From NCBI RefSeq assembly GCF_001267925.1, contig NZ_CP011409.1:3038001-3102000 (forward strand): a DNA stretch of 64,000 nt. Direction: 5' to 3'. Shown here piece by piece: positions 44,190-53,605 of the stretch. This DNA is from Herbaspirillum hiltneri N3. Its GTDB lineage: Bacteria; Pseudomonadota; Gammaproteobacteria; Burkholderiales; Burkholderiaceae_D. Below the pieces are notes generated by a model. It worked only from the letters and a program-made list of their open reading frames with translations. It was not told where the DNA came from and did no database searches. The translations under genes and the position numbers were made by a program. Numbering within the stretch: position 1 is the stretch's first letter; every line of letters begins with the position of its first letter.

Positions 44190-45907
44190 TACAGATCCTC
44201 CGAACCCAAGAGCATTTCAGTCAAACCCTTACCCGCCTTGACCATCGGCCAGACGTTTTCGGTTTGATCCGTAATGAAGTTCATGAAGACCAGCTTGTCT
44301 TTCATGCCGAACGCTTCCCTGAGCGCACCGTCCACATCGCCCGGCTTCTCGATCTTCATGCCGACGTGGCCATAGGACTCGGCCAGCTTGGTGAAGTCAG
44401 GCAGGGAATCCATGTACGACTCGGAGTAGCGCGAACCGTAATCGATTTGCTGCCACTGGCGAACCATGCCTAGGAAACGGTTGTTCAGCAAAATGATCTT
44501 TGGCGTCAGGTGATACTGCTTGCAAGTCGCCAGCTCCTGGATGCACATCTGGATCGACGCTTCGCCGGTGATGCAGGCGACGGTCGCATCGGGGTTGGCC
44601 TTTTGCACGCCCATGGCGTACGGCAGGCCGACGCCCATGGTGCCCAGGCCGCCGGAATTGATCCAGCGGCGCGGCTTGTCGAAACCGTAGTACTGCGCGG
44701 CCCACATCTGATGCTGGCCGACGTCGGACGTGATGAAGGCATCGCCCTTGGTGATGTCCCAGACGTTCTTGATCACGGCCTGCGGCTTGATGAACTCGTC
44801 CGAAGTCGCGAACTTCAGGCAGTCGCGCTCGCGCCACTTGTTGATCTGCTTCCACCAGTTCGCCAATGCAGGCGCATTGGGCTTGGTTTCGGCGGCGTCC
44901 AGCTGGGTCAGCAATTCCTGCAGCACGTCCTTGACGTTGCCGACGATCGGGATGTCGACCTTGACGCGCTTGGAAATCGACGAGGGATCAATGTCGATAT
45001 GAATGATCTTGCGCGCGTTGGAAGCGAAGTGTTTAGGATTGCCGATCACGCGGTCATCGAAGCGCGCCCCGATGGCGATCATCACATCGCTGTGCTGCAT
45101 CGCCATGTTGGCTTCGTAGGTACCGTGCATGCCCGGCATGCCGACGAACTTGTCGCTGGTCGAGCGGTAAGCGCCCAGGCCCATCAGCGTGTTGGTGCAA
45201 GGGAAGCCGAGACGATCCACCAGCTTGTTGAGCTCGGGAGCGGCATTCGCGAGGATCACACCGCCGCCGGTGTAGATCATCGGACGCTCGGCAGTCAGCA
45301 ACAGTTGCAGCGCCTTGCGGATCTGGCCGGAATGGCCCTTGTCGACCGGCTTGTACGAACGCATTTCGACGGTTTTCGGATACTCGTAGGCACAGGTGTG
45401 CATCGAAATATCCTTCGGAATATCAATCAGCACCGGGCCTGGACGGCCGGTGGTGGCGATGTAGAAAGCTTTTTTCATCGTCTCTGCGAGGTCCTTCACA
45501 TCCTTCACGAGGAAGTTGTGCTTGACGCAGGGACGCGTGATGCCGACGGTGTCGCACTCCTGGAAGGCGTCCTGACCGATGGCGGTCGAAGGCACCTGGC
45601 CGGAAATCACGATCATCGGGATCGAATCCATGTACGCGGTCGCCAGGCCGGTCACCGCATTGGTGACGCCGGGACCGGAGGTCACGATGCAGACGCCGAC
45701 TTTTTCGGAGCTGCGCGAATAGGCATCCGCTGCATGCACCGCAGCCTGCTCGTGGCGTACCAGGATATGTTGGAATTTGTCTTGCTTGAAGATAGCGTCG
45801 TAAATGTAAAGCACGGCGCCACCAGGATAACCGAAGACATGCTCAACGCCCTCTTCAGCCAGGCAACGGACGAGTATCTCCGCACCGGTGAGGTTTTCTG
45901 CACTCAT
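44189..45907 (-). CDS. ilvB: acetolactate synthase large (catalytic) subunit
   Basis: Thiamine diphosphate enzyme of 572 residues. N-terminal TPP domain with GYPGGAVLYIYDAI and the catalytic Glu in VRHEQAAVHAADAYSR, central domain, and the C-terminal TPP/Mg motif GEASIQMCIQELATCKQYHL...NN (GDG-like GEA here) in the right position. An AAAGGAAG site precedes the ATG. It starts the ilvB-ilvH-ilvC operon. Confidence 0.97.
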   Translation of the reverse strand: MSAENLTGAEILVRCLAEEGVEHVFGYPGGAVLYIYDAIFKQDKFQHILVRHEQAAVHAADAYSRSSEKVGVCIVTSGPGVTNAVTGLATAYMDSIPMIVISGQVPSTAIGQDAFQECDTVGITRPCVKHNFLVKDVKDLAETMKKAFYIATTGRPGPVLIDIPKDISMHTCAYEYPKTVEMRSYKPVDKGHSGQIRKALQLLLTAERPMIYTGGGVILANAAPELNKLVDRLGFPCTNTLMGLGAYRSTSDKFVGMPGMHGTYEANMAMQHSDVMIAIGARFDDRVIGNPKHFASNARKIIHIDIDPSSISKRVKVDIPIVGNVKDVLQELLTQLDAAETKPNAPALANWWKQINKWRERDCLKFATSDEFIKPQAVIKNVWDITKGDAFITSDVGQHQMWAAQYYGFDKPRRWINSGGLGTMGVGLPYAMGVQKANPDATVACITGEASIQMCIQELATCKQYHLTPKIILLNNRFLGMVRQWQQIDYGSRYSESYMDSLPDFTKLAESYGHVGMKIEKPGDVDGALREAFGMKDKLVFMNFITDQTENVWPMVKAGKGLTEMLLGSEDL

Positions 45908-46437
45908 TACTACTTCCTTTCAAGGTCCATTGGAGATTGATCGGATGTTCTCTCCTGGCGAAATCGCACTGATCGACCTGCGTCCTCCGGCATCCCTTCT
46001 TTGTGCGGTCACGTCATTTCTGCGCCTCAACCGTAGTGAGGTTCAAAATGCCGCTCAGCGCGACTCGTTCAGCCTTGGTGCAAGCACACCGTTACGAATT
46101 TCTCGCGCTTGTGGCGCGGGTTAGAACAAACAGCTTTTTAAATAAAGCGCGTCTTTGACAATCGCTACATTATGCGTAGCCACGGTAAAGACCATAGAAC
46201 TTCATGTTGATGAAGCGGACTGACACGTTAATGCGTCGCATCATTTTGGTCAAGCGAATTTAGTGCGGCAGCCCGCAAAACCGCCCTGTAATTGTGCTTT
46301 TCCGATAAACACCACCACAAACAAGGGCTTTTTTGCTAGCATGCGCTCTGTTACAAATCCGTACATTCCACCAACATACCCGTCGGAATTGCATTCGATT
46401 CATTTATTCCCGGCTGCTCATCGACAAGCCGTATTGC
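45908..46437. other. 530-bp divergent region upstream of ilvB and the sigma-factor gene
   Basis: No gene is supported. The region must hold the promoters for ilvB (minus) and the sigma-factor gene (plus); the AT-rich centre around 46130-46200 is the likely place, with TTGACA on the plus strand at about 46155, but no convincing -10 element at the right distance. A 240-bp leader before ilvB could carry an attenuator, yet I see no run of branched-chain codons. Confidence 0.5.
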
Positions 46438-47007
46438 ATGGCAACTGACAAAGAACTCTCCGATTTTCTCGAAAATGTCGAACGCCGCGCCTTCAAGCAG
46501 GCTGTGTATGCCGTGCGAAAAGATGAAGCGGCGCTCGATATTGTCCAGGATGCGATGATCAAGCTGGCCGAGAAATACGGCGACAAGCCGGCCAACGAAC
46601 TTCCCCTGCTGTTTCAGCGCATCCTGCAAAACACCATCCATGACTTTTTCCGCCGGGAAAAAGTGCGCACCACCTGGGTCAGCCTGTTTTCCAGCATCGG
46701 CCGCGACAACGAGAACCAGGAAGACTTCGACCTGCTCGAAAGCTATGAGGCCGAAGAAGGCACCCAAGCCTCGGAATCCAGCGCAGACAAGGTTGAACGC
46801 GAACAAACGCTCGCCTTGATCGACGCCGAAGTACAAAAACTTCCGACCCGTCAACGGGAAGCCTTTCTCATGCGTTACTGGCAAGACATGGATGTCGCCG
46901 AGACAGCTGCCGCAATGGGATGCTCAGAGGGCAGCGTCAAAACTCATTGTTCTCGCGCAACACACGCCCTGGCTCAAGCTCTCAGGGCCAAAGGAATCAC
47001 TTTATGA
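46438..47007 (+). CDS. RNA polymerase sigma factor of the ECF/sigma-70 family
   Basis: Protein of 189 residues. Region 2 (DEAALDIVQDAMIKLAEKY, ELPLLFQRILQNTIHDFFRREK) and region 4 (LPTRQREAFLMRYWQDMDVAETAAAMGCSEGSVKTHCSRATHAL) are clear, with an acidic linker between. The ATG at 46438 gives the family length; the frame is open upstream to 46333 without a better start. The stop overlaps the DUF3619 start (ATGA). The arrangement suggests that the next gene regulates it. Confidence 0.92.
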   Translation: MATDKELSDFLENVERRAFKQAVYAVRKDEAALDIVQDAMIKLAEKYGDKPANELPLLFQRILQNTIHDFFRREKVRTTWVSLFSSIGRDNENQEDFDLLESYEAEEGTQASESSADKVEREQTLALIDAEVQKLPTRQREAFLMRYWQDMDVAETAAAMGCSEGSVKTHCSRATHALAQALRAKGITL

Positions 47008-47414
47008 ACAACAAAGAACTACAATTTGCTTACCGGGTAAAGCGCGCTCTGGACGCCAATCTGGAACACCTGCCCGAATCGACCACGCAAAGCCTGGCGG
47101 AAGCGCGCCGTGTTGCGCTTGCCCGCAAGAAAAAGACCGCACCGGTTCGCGCCGTAGCGCCCCAATTCGTGCTGGCCGGCGCCTCCGGCGGCAGTTTCAC
47201 GCCGTCATCGTCGTTTTCCTGGCTGGGCCGCCTCGGCGTCGCCATCCCGCTGCTGGCCGGCGTGATGCTGTTTGCCGGTTTGTATGAGCACGAACACCAG
47301 CAGCGCATCAGCGCCCTGGCCGAAATCGACGCCGGCGTCTTGTCGGATGAACTGCCGCTGTCGGCCTATCTCGATCACGGTTTCAACGCCTATCTGGCGC
47401 AGCAAGGCGAATAA
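47004..47414 (+). CDS. DUF3619 membrane protein, possible regulator of the sigma factor
   Basis: Protein of 136 residues with a soluble N-terminal half, a single hydrophobic segment (GRLGVAIPLLAGVMLFAGLY, about residues 75-94) and a short C-terminal part (SDELPLSAYLDHGFNAYL). The layout, and the 4-bp overlap with the sigma gene, resemble anti-sigma factors, but DUF3619 has no proven role. It is followed by a DUF3106 gene. Confidence 0.8.
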   Translation: MNNKELQFAYRVKRALDANLEHLPESTTQSLAEARRVALARKKKTAPVRAVAPQFVLAGASGGSFTPSSSFSWLGRLGVAIPLLAGVMLFAGLYEHEHQQRISALAEIDAGVLSDELPLSAYLDHGFNAYLAQQGE

Positions 47415-47417
47415 TTG

Positions 47418-48083
47418 ATGGCAGGCACCCGGACTTCCATGAGTACCGCAGCACGCAACATTCTGAGTTTTGCCGTTGCCGCAGTCGTCGCACTGGCCGG
47501 CCTGTCCGTCCTGACGTGCAAGGCGGTGCATGCGCAAGGTCCTAGCACCACGGCTGCAACCCAGCAGCCTGCGCCTGTCCCGGCCACGCCTTCCAAAATG
47601 GCCAAGAGACCCGAATCCAAGCCGACCTGGAGCGAGCTGACGCCCGCGCAGCAGCACGCGCTCGCGCCGCTGGCAGGCGAATGGAAGAAAATGGAATTCA
47701 ACAGCAAGGAGAAATGGCTGGTCATCGGCAACAAGTTCGCCGCCATGAGCCCTGCCGAACAGGAACGCATGCAGGAGCGCATGCGTGACTGGGTCAAGCT
47801 GACGCCAGTGCAACGCCGTTCCGTACGCGAAAGCTATACCCGCGCCAAAAAGCTGGACGCCGACAAGAGGTCCGCCCAATGGAAGGAATACCAGCAATTG
47901 TCCGACGAACAAAAGAAGAAACTGTCACAGGCCAAGCTGCCCAAGCATGTCGCCGCGCTGCCGCCGACCCAGGCCAAGGCTGCGCCGACCATCCAGTTGC
48001 CGCCTGAAGCGCTGGAGCAGACTCTGGTGCCTCCGCCGGCGCAGGTTACGCCGGCATCCGCAACACCGGCTGAGGTCAAGTAA
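47418..48083 (+). CDS. DUF3106 periplasmic protein
   Basis: Protein of 221 residues with a signal-type hydrophobic segment (LSFAVAAVVALAGLSVLTC, about residues 14-32) and cleavage likely after AVHAQG. The mature part has repeated short patterns (WSELTPAQQHALAPLAGEW, FAAMSPAEQERMQERM, WVKLTPVQRRSVRESY) characteristic of DUF3106. The C-terminal 50 residues are Pro/Ala-rich. It lies 3 bp after DUF3619, so one operon with the sigma factor. Confidence 0.8.
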   Translation: MAGTRTSMSTAARNILSFAVAAVVALAGLSVLTCKAVHAQGPSTTAATQQPAPVPATPSKMAKRPESKPTWSELTPAQQHALAPLAGEWKKMEFNSKEKWLVIGNKFAAMSPAEQERMQERMRDWVKLTPVQRRSVRESYTRAKKLDADKRSAQWKEYQQLSDEQKKKLSQAKLPKHVAALPPTQAKAAPTIQLPPEALEQTLVPPPAQVTPASATPAEVK

Positions 48084-48124
48084 ATCGTCCGGGGCCGAGG
48101 CCTCGCAAAGAGATTCGCAAATAC

Positions 48125-48166
48125 AAAACGCCATGTCCGCGCACAACACGCCGGCATGGCGTTTTT
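48125..48166 (+). terminator. terminator after the sigma-factor operon
   Basis: AAAACGCCATG pairs with CATGGCGTTTTT across a 19-base loop, ending in five T on the plus strand, 42 bases after the DUF3106 stop. Confidence 0.75.
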
Positions 48167-48219
48167 GCGTCGTCGCCGGATCTCACTTTGCGCATCGGTC
48201 CGCGCCTGGTTCGCGTATC

Positions 48220-48807
48220 ATGCATCCCGGCGTGTATGCGCCTTCACATGACTACTTGCCACCAAGAGAAGAGACCGCCTTGAGCTCCGCACCGACGCCT
48301 GCAACCACATCCGCCCTGCCCACGCCATCCCTGCGCCGCCGTCTGTGCAGCATGGTGTACGAATCCATGCTGCTGTTCGGCGTGGTGTTCATTTCGACCC
48401 TGATCTTCTCCACCGTACTCGAACAGCGCCACGCGCTTTACCTGCGCCATGCGCTGGAAAGCTGGCTGTTCGTCATCCTCGGCCTGTACTTTATCTGGTT
48501 CTGGAACCGCGGCGGCCAGACGCTGGCGATGAAGACCTGGCGCATTCGCCTGACCCGCACTGACGGTGCCCCGGTCAACGCATGGCGCGCACTGGTGCGC
48601 TTCCTGCTCAGCTGGCTGTGGTTCCTGCCGGGACTGGCGCTGGCCTGGGCACTGGGCGCCAAGGGCTGGATGCTGATCTGGATCCCGGCCATCAACGCTG
48701 TGGTCTGGGCCGCCTTGATCTACGCCGATCCGCAACGCCAGTTCTTGCACGATCGCCTGGCCGGCACGCGGATCGTGGATTTGAATCCGCCCAAAAAGAA
48801 ACAATAA
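48220..48807 (+). CDS. RDD-family membrane protein
   Basis: Protein of about 195 residues with three to four membrane segments and the RDD-family layout: SLRRRLCSMVYESMLLFGVVF, TLAMKTWRIRLTRTDG and DRLAGTRIV at the end. Function of the family is unclear (transport has been proposed). The ATG at 48220 lies just after the terminator; a TTG at 48280 giving 175 residues is an equally possible start. Confidence 0.8.
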   Translation: MHPGVYAPSHDYLPPREETALSSAPTPATTSALPTPSLRRRLCSMVYESMLLFGVVFISTLIFSTVLEQRHALYLRHALESWLFVILGLYFIWFWNRGGQTLAMKTWRIRLTRTDGAPVNAWRALVRFLLSWLWFLPGLALAWALGAKGWMLIWIPAINAVVWAALIYADPQRQFLHDRLAGTRIVDLNPPKKKQ

Positions 48808-48882
48808 GCCGCGCTGCAATAAAACGGTCATGCAATCCTGTTACGCTAGTCCTTTCGACCACAATCAAGAGGCCGTCGCTGC

Positions 48883-49815
48883 ATGATCGCCCGCATTGCC
48901 AGAACCCTGCTGCTGACCCAGTTCGGCGTCGCTGCCCTGTTCTACCTCCTGCTCGTCAAGCTGCATGTCACCAATGTCCCGCTCGCCATCATCCTCAGCC
49001 TGGCGATGGTCGGGCTGTTCCGCGCCTCGATCACGGCCAACAGCTTTTTTCTGACCTGGCCCAACCGCGCCAAATCGGCGCACACGCCCGAACTGAGCTG
49101 GCCCGGCATATTCCGGCTGTTTGCCGGCGAATATTGCGCGACCATGGTGTGTTCTTCGTGGGGCATGCCGTTCCAGCGTTTCGACAAGCGCATCTATACC
49201 GACACCACCTCATTGCCAGTGTTGCTGATCCATGGCTACGGCTGCAACAGCGGCTACTGGCACTGGATGAGCAAGGCGCTGGAAGAAGCCCACATCACGC
49301 ATTACGCAGTCGACATGGAGCCGGTGTTCGGCAGCATTGACGGCTACGCGCCGCTGGTCCATGAAGCGGTGCAGCGCCTGGTGACCGAAAGCGGCCAGGA
49401 CAAGATCGTCATCGTCGCCCACAGCATGGGCGGCTTGGCGGCGCGCGCGTACCTGCGCGACCACGGCTGCGCCAACATCGCCAAGGTCATCACGCTGGGA
49501 ACGCCGCATCACGGCACCACCATCGCCAACTTCGGCATCGGCATCAACTGCGGCGAAATGAACTGGCTCGGCCGCGCCGAAGAAGGCACCAGCAGCGAGT
49601 GGCTGCAAAAACTCGCCGCCACCGAAGAACCGGCCACGCGCGCCGTCATCCTGTCGATCTATTCGCACCACGACAATATCGTCTCGCCGCAAATCTCCTC
49701 GCACTTGCCCGGCGCCGAAAATATCCCCATCAGCGGCATCGGCCACGTCGCGCTGGCGCTCGATCCCGGCATCCAGGCCCGCGTCATCGCGGAAATTCAC
49801 AAAGCCGGGATATAA
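48883..49815 (+). CDS. membrane-anchored lipase/esterase-like alpha/beta hydrolase
   Basis: Protein of 310 residues. Two hydrophobic segments occupy residues about 8-48, then an alpha/beta hydrolase with LLIHGYGCNSGYWHWM, the nucleophile in IVAHSMGGLAARAYL, LGTPHHGTTIANFG and a His in SGIGHVALALDP. It resembles triacylglycerol lipases anchored in the inner membrane. Expression as a separate unit is likely since terminators flank it. Confidence 0.85.
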   Translation: MIARIARTLLLTQFGVAALFYLLLVKLHVTNVPLAIILSLAMVGLFRASITANSFFLTWPNRAKSAHTPELSWPGIFRLFAGEYCATMVCSSWGMPFQRFDKRIYTDTTSLPVLLIHGYGCNSGYWHWMSKALEEAHITHYAVDMEPVFGSIDGYAPLVHEAVQRLVTESGQDKIVIVAHSMGGLAARAYLRDHGCANIAKVITLGTPHHGTTIANFGIGINCGEMNWLGRAEEGTSSEWLQKLAATEEPATRAVILSIYSHHDNIVSPQISSHLPGAENIPISGIGHVALALDPGIQARVIAEIHKAGI

Positions 49816-49842
49816 AAAAACCCGCATGGCGACATGCGGGTT
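49814..49842. terminator. terminator between the hydrolase and the lipoprotein gene
   Basis: AACCCGCATG/CATGCGGGTT stem with a 4-base loop. On the minus strand it is followed by seven T, so it ends the lipoprotein transcript; it lies right at the 3' end of the convergent hydrolase gene. Confidence 0.9.
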
Positions 49843-49862
49843 CCGGTGACGCGAGCAGGAAA

Positions 49863-50186
49863 TTACTTCTGCGCTTCTTTCGCGGTGTCCTGGATTTTCT
49901 GGCCTGCGGCTTCCATCTTCTCACCGGCCTTCTGCGTCAGATCCTTGGCGCCGGCCTTCATGTCGCCGACGGCCTGATCGATCTTCTGGCCCGCCTCCGC
50001 CGCCTTTTCCTGCGCCTTGTCGGCCACCACCGCCGCCTGATCGCCGGCGTTCTTCACCGCACTGTCGATCTGCTTGCCCATGGCTTCCGCCGGTCCGGGC
50101 GTTTCTTCTTTTTTCTGGCAGGCTGAGATCGCCAGTCCCACTGCGCCGATTGCCAACGCAGCGCCGATCACTTTGATCAATTTCAT
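49863..50186 (-). CDS. small lipoprotein with amphipathic helical repeats
   Basis: Protein of 107 residues with a lipoprotein signal peptide: basic start MKLIK, hydrophobic stretch and lipobox AISAC with Cys at residue 23. The rest is a continuous series of Lys/Ala/Asp/Glu-rich helical repeats (KAQEKAAEAGQKIDQAVGDM-like), comparable to LEA- or apolipoprotein-like proteins. A role in envelope stress is conceivable but not shown. Confidence 0.8.
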   Translation of the reverse strand: MKLIKVIGAALAIGAVGLAISACQKKEETPGPAEAMGKQIDSAVKNAGDQAAVVADKAQEKAAEAGQKIDQAVGDMKAGAKDLTQKAGEKMEAAGQKIQDTAKEAQK

Positions 50187-50334
50187 AGCATCCTCTCACA
50201 AAAAAACAGCGGAAAAAATCCCGGAAAATCATGCCGGCCCACGATAGCACGATGCCCAGACAGCGCGGTATCCAAAACGTAAAAACAGTAATAATTCTTC
50301 GTCAAAACAACCGGATTTCCCGGCGCCCTTCGTC

Positions 50335-51171
50335 TCACATCAAGGCGAGTTCAGCTTCGGTGAAGCCTGCCGCGCGGCGCGCCTCCATGTTGAACGGCCC
50401 GCGCATCACCGGCGCCTTGAATTCGACCGTCAAGCGGGCAAACGTCGCGATCGGATCGAGTCCGCGTTGCTCGCACAACCAGCCGTACCAGCGATTGCCG
50501 ATGGCCACATGGCCGATTTCATCGCGCATGATGATGTCCAGGATGGCCGCCGCCGCGTGGTCGCCGGCCTGCGCCAGCTTGTTGCGCACCGGCGGCGCGG
50601 CATCCAGGCCGCGCGCCTCCATCGTGCGCGGCACAAGCGCGATGCGGGCCAGGATGTCGTCCTTGGTTTTTTCGGCCATGTCCCACAGGCTGTTATGCGC
50701 GGTGAAATCACCGTAGGCGCAACCGAGCACCTGCAAATGCGACTCCAGCAACGAGAAGTGATAGGCCTCTTCGTCGGCCACCTTGAGCCAATCGGCGTAG
50801 AACGCCTCGGGCATGCCAGGGAAACGCCAGATCACGTCAAGCGCCAGATTGATGGCATTGAATTCGATGTGCGCCAGCGCATGGATCATCGCCGCGCGCC
50901 CCTCTTCGGTACGCATCGAGCGCGACTTCACCAGCAGCGGCGACACCAGTTCGGGATGCGCCGGCCGGCCCGGCACGGCGGCATCGGCAAACAATGTGGC
51001 ATCGCGGTCCAGCATCAGAGTGCCGGCATGCCAGGCCTGCGACATGACGCGCACGCCAGCCGCCTTGGCGGCGCCGCCGGTGTGGACCAGCCAATGCAGC
51101 GCGGCGCGGCGCAATTCGGTCCCGGCGGAAAACTTGTTCTCAGGAAAATCAGGGGGCGGCGATGGATTCAC
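50335..51171 (-). CDS. DUF455 ferritin-like protein
   Basis: Protein of 278 residues of the DUF455 family, a ferritin-like four-helix protein with possible di-iron ligands: IHALAHIEFNAINLALD, KVADEEAYHFSLLESHL and IIMRDEIGHVAIGNRWY supply the E/ExxH residues. Related proteins include MiaE-like enzymes, but its substrate is unknown. The start is a GTG at 51171 with a poor ribosome site. It is divergent from the carbonic anhydrase gene. Confidence 0.85.
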   Translation of the reverse strand: MNPSPPPDFPENKFSAGTELRRAALHWLVHTGGAAKAAGVRVMSQAWHAGTLMLDRDATLFADAAVPGRPAHPELVSPLLVKSRSMRTEEGRAAMIHALAHIEFNAINLALDVIWRFPGMPEAFYADWLKVADEEAYHFSLLESHLQVLGCAYGDFTAHNSLWDMAEKTKDDILARIALVPRTMEARGLDAAPPVRNKLAQAGDHAAAAILDIIMRDEIGHVAIGNRWYGWLCEQRGLDPIATFARLTVEFKAPVMRGPFNMEARRAAGFTEAELALM

Positions 51172-51272
51172 GATGATTTATGGCAGCAGCGGTAAAATGG
51201 CGGGTTGATGGAACACAGTTTGTCCCAATATGGATGTCTGTGTCCCCGAATAACCGAGGAGACAATTTTATT

Positions 51273-51797
51273 ATGGCAATTTACAAGTTGGAAGAAAACA
51301 CGCCGGAAATCGCGGAAACCGCCTGGGTGGCGGAGTCGGCCGTGGTGGTCGGCAAGGTCAAGCTCGAAGAGCACGCCAGCGTGTGGTTCAACGTCAGCAT
51401 CCGCGGCGACAATGAATTAATCACCATCGGCGAAAACAGCAACGTCCAGGAAGGCGCAGTATTGCACACCGACGTCGGCTATCCGATGCATATCGGCAAG
51501 AACGTGACGGTCGGCCACCAGGCCATGCTGCACGGCTGCACCATTGGCGAAGGTGCCCTGATCGGCATCCAGGCCATCGTGCTCAACGGCGCGAAGATCG
51601 GCAAGAACAGCCTGGTCGGCGCCGGTGCGCTGGTCACCGAAGGCAAGGAATTCCCGGAAAACTCGCTGATCATCGGTTCGCCGGCCAAGGCCGTGCGCAC
51701 CCTGAGCGAAGAAGATATCGCCCGCATGCGCGCCGGCACCGACAGTTATGTCGAACGCGCGCAATTGTTCAAGACCAGTCTCAAACGCATCGCCTGA
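51273..51797 (+). CDS. gamma-class carbonic anhydrase-like protein
   Basis: Left-handed beta-helix protein of 174 residues with hexapeptide repeats (VGKVKLEEHASVWFNVSIRGD, NVQEGAVLHTDVGYPMHIGKNVTVGHQAMLHGC, IGEGALIGIQAIVLNGAKIG). His residues in LHTD and GHQAMLHGC match zinc ligands of the YrdA/CaiE type. Whether it has carbonic anhydrase activity is uncertain for this subgroup. GAGGAG lies 13 bases before the ATG. Confidence 0.9.
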   Translation: MAIYKLEENTPEIAETAWVAESAVVVGKVKLEEHASVWFNVSIRGDNELITIGENSNVQEGAVLHTDVGYPMHIGKNVTVGHQAMLHGCTIGEGALIGIQAIVLNGAKIGKNSLVGAGALVTEGKEFPENSLIIGSPAKAVRTLSEEDIARMRAGTDSYVERAQLFKTSLKRIA

Positions 51798-51879
51798 AGC
51801 GTCTCGAAGCAAGGCAACAGCACGACAGCACGTTGCGGCGCATGCCGCTTCTTGCCGAGTGAGCAACAAGAAAGAAACA

Positions 51880-52812
51880 ATGAAAGATACGCTGCAAAAA
51901 TTCATGGTGGAAAATGCGCCGGTTCGCGGAGAACTGGTGGAAATCTCCGCAACCTGGCAACAGGTGCTGGCGCGCCGCGACTATCCGGTGGCGGTCAAGG
52001 CGCTGCTCGGCCAGATGCTGTCGGCCGCGGCGCTGCTGTCGGCCAACCTCAAGTTCAACGGCATGGTCGTCATGCAGATCCATGGCGACGGTCCGGTCCG
52101 GCTGCTGGTGGTCGAATGCGACTCCGAACTGCGCCTGCGCGCCACCGCCAAGCTGGTCGAGGACGCAGATGTAGCCGACGACGCCACTTTGATGCAGCTG
52201 GTCAACGCCAACGGCGAAGGCCGTTTTGCCATCACGCTCGATCCGAAGGACAAGATGCCGGGCCAGCAGGCTTACCAGGGCGTCGTACCGCTGGATGGCG
52301 ATACGGTGGCAACGGTGATTGAAAACTACATGCTGCGCTCCGAACAGCTCGACACCAAGCTGTGGCTCGCCGCCGACGACAAGGTATCGCGCGGCCTGCT
52401 GCTGCAAAAGCTGCCGAATCATGGCGGCAAGGACGTCGGCAAGGCGGCGCCCGAAGAAGAGCTGGAAACCTGGAACCGGCTGTCGATGCTGGGCAACACG
52501 CTGCGCAGCGAAGAACTGCTGAGCACCGATATCGAAACGCTGATGCATCGCCTGTTCTGGGAAGAAACCATCCGCGTCTTCGAGCCTTCGCATCCGGAAT
52601 TCCACTGCACTTGCTCGCGCGAAAAGGTCGGCAACATGCTCAAGATGCTCGGCCAGGCTGAAGTCGAAGATGCGCTTTCCACGCAGGAAAAACTCAGCGT
52701 CGATTGCGATTTCTGCGGACTGCATTACGAGTTCGATGCAGTTGATTGCGCGCAAATCTTCCGTGCCGAAACTCCTGCGGACACCGTACCGCAGACGGAT
52801 ACGCGTCACTGA
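51880..52812 (+). CDS. hslO: redox-regulated chaperone Hsp33
   Basis: Cytosolic holdase of 310 residues activated by oxidation. The C-terminal zinc centre is complete: HCTCSREK and, 32 residues on, CDFC. The N-terminal domain shows ALLGQMLSAAALLSANLKF and GDGPVRLLVVEC. The ATG at 51880 is preceded by only a weak AAGAAAG site. It follows the carbonic anhydrase gene by 82 bp and may share its transcript. Confidence 0.95.
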   Translation: MKDTLQKFMVENAPVRGELVEISATWQQVLARRDYPVAVKALLGQMLSAAALLSANLKFNGMVVMQIHGDGPVRLLVVECDSELRLRATAKLVEDADVADDATLMQLVNANGEGRFAITLDPKDKMPGQQAYQGVVPLDGDTVATVIENYMLRSEQLDTKLWLAADDKVSRGLLLQKLPNHGGKDVGKAAPEEELETWNRLSMLGNTLRSEELLSTDIETLMHRLFWEETIRVFEPSHPEFHCTCSREKVGNMLKMLGQAEVEDALSTQEKLSVDCDFCGLHYEFDAVDCAQIFRAETPADTVPQTDTRH

Positions 52813-52888
52813 ACTTCGTCACCGCGCACCGGATGGCCGCCGCTGGATTCCAGCCGCGGCCATTCTTCTTGCGGAATGAACTACCGCG

Positions 52889-53605
52889 TCAGGCCGGCAC
52901 CAGCAAACCCAGCTGCGCCGCATCGAGATAGCACCACTCGCCCTCTTCCAGATCCAGCGCATTCAGCTGCAAACCGCCGATGGCAGTGCGGCGCAAGGCG
53001 CTGCAATGGTTGCCGGCCGCCGCCAGCATGCGCTTGACCTGATGGTATTTGCCTTGCTCCAGCACGATTTCCAGCAGATGGGCGTCGAGCTTGCGGCAAG
53101 TTACGGCCGCCAGCGGCGCCGGCTCGTCGTGCAGCTGCACGCCGCCCAGCAACTGCGCAATCAGCTCGTCCGTGACGGCGTCGTGCGTGGTGGCCGCGTA
53201 GACCTTGGGCACATGGCGCTTGGGCGAAGATTGCGCATGGATGAACGCCCCGTCATCCGACATCAGCAGCAAGCCGGTGGTGTCATGGTCGAGGCGGCCG
53301 ACCGGCTGCACGTCGCGCCACGAAAATTGTTCCGGCAAAATCGTCAGCACGCCGGGGTGATGGCTGGGCTTGCGCGAACATTCGAAATTGGCGGGCTTGT
53401 TCAGGGCGATGTAGACGTGTTCGCGATACGTCCACTCTTCGTCGAACAGCGTGAACGCAAGTCCGTCGGTGTCAGGTGTAAAACGGTAGTCGTCGACGAC
53501 TTCGCCGTTGATGGCGACTTCGCCGTCTTCGATCAGCGAACGGCAATATTTGCGCGATCCGAAACCTTGCGACTGGAGGATGCGATCCAGGGTCAACTTG
53601 CTCAT
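52889..53605 (-). CDS. rsuA: 16S rRNA pseudouridine-516 synthase family (RsuA)
   Basis: Protein of 238 residues with an S4 RNA-binding domain (RILQSQGFGSRKYCRSLIEDGEVAING-like) and a pseudouridine synthase domain whose catalytic Asp is in VGRLDHDTTGLLLMSDDG; YHQVKRMLAAAGN and LRRTAIGGL follow. RsuA modifies U516 of 16S rRNA; RluE or RluB relatives cannot be excluded by eye. Its ATG overlaps the trmJ stop by 4 bp. Confidence 0.92.
   Translation of the reverse strand: MSKLTLDRILQSQGFGSRKYCRSLIEDGEVAINGEVVDDYRFTPDTDGLAFTLFDEEWTYREHVYIALNKPANFECSRKPSHHPGVLTILPEQFSWRDVQPVGRLDHDTTGLLLMSDDGAFIHAQSSPKRHVPKVYAATTHDAVTDELIAQLLGGVQLHDEPAPLAAVTCRKLDAHLLEIVLEQGKYHQVKRMLAAAGNHCSALRRTAIGGLQLNALDLEEGEWCYLDAAQLGLLVPA

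Noticed and set aside
45908..46150. A branched-chain leader peptide and attenuator before ilvB
   Set aside because: No short frame with a run of Leu, Val or Ile codons and no terminator hairpin was found.
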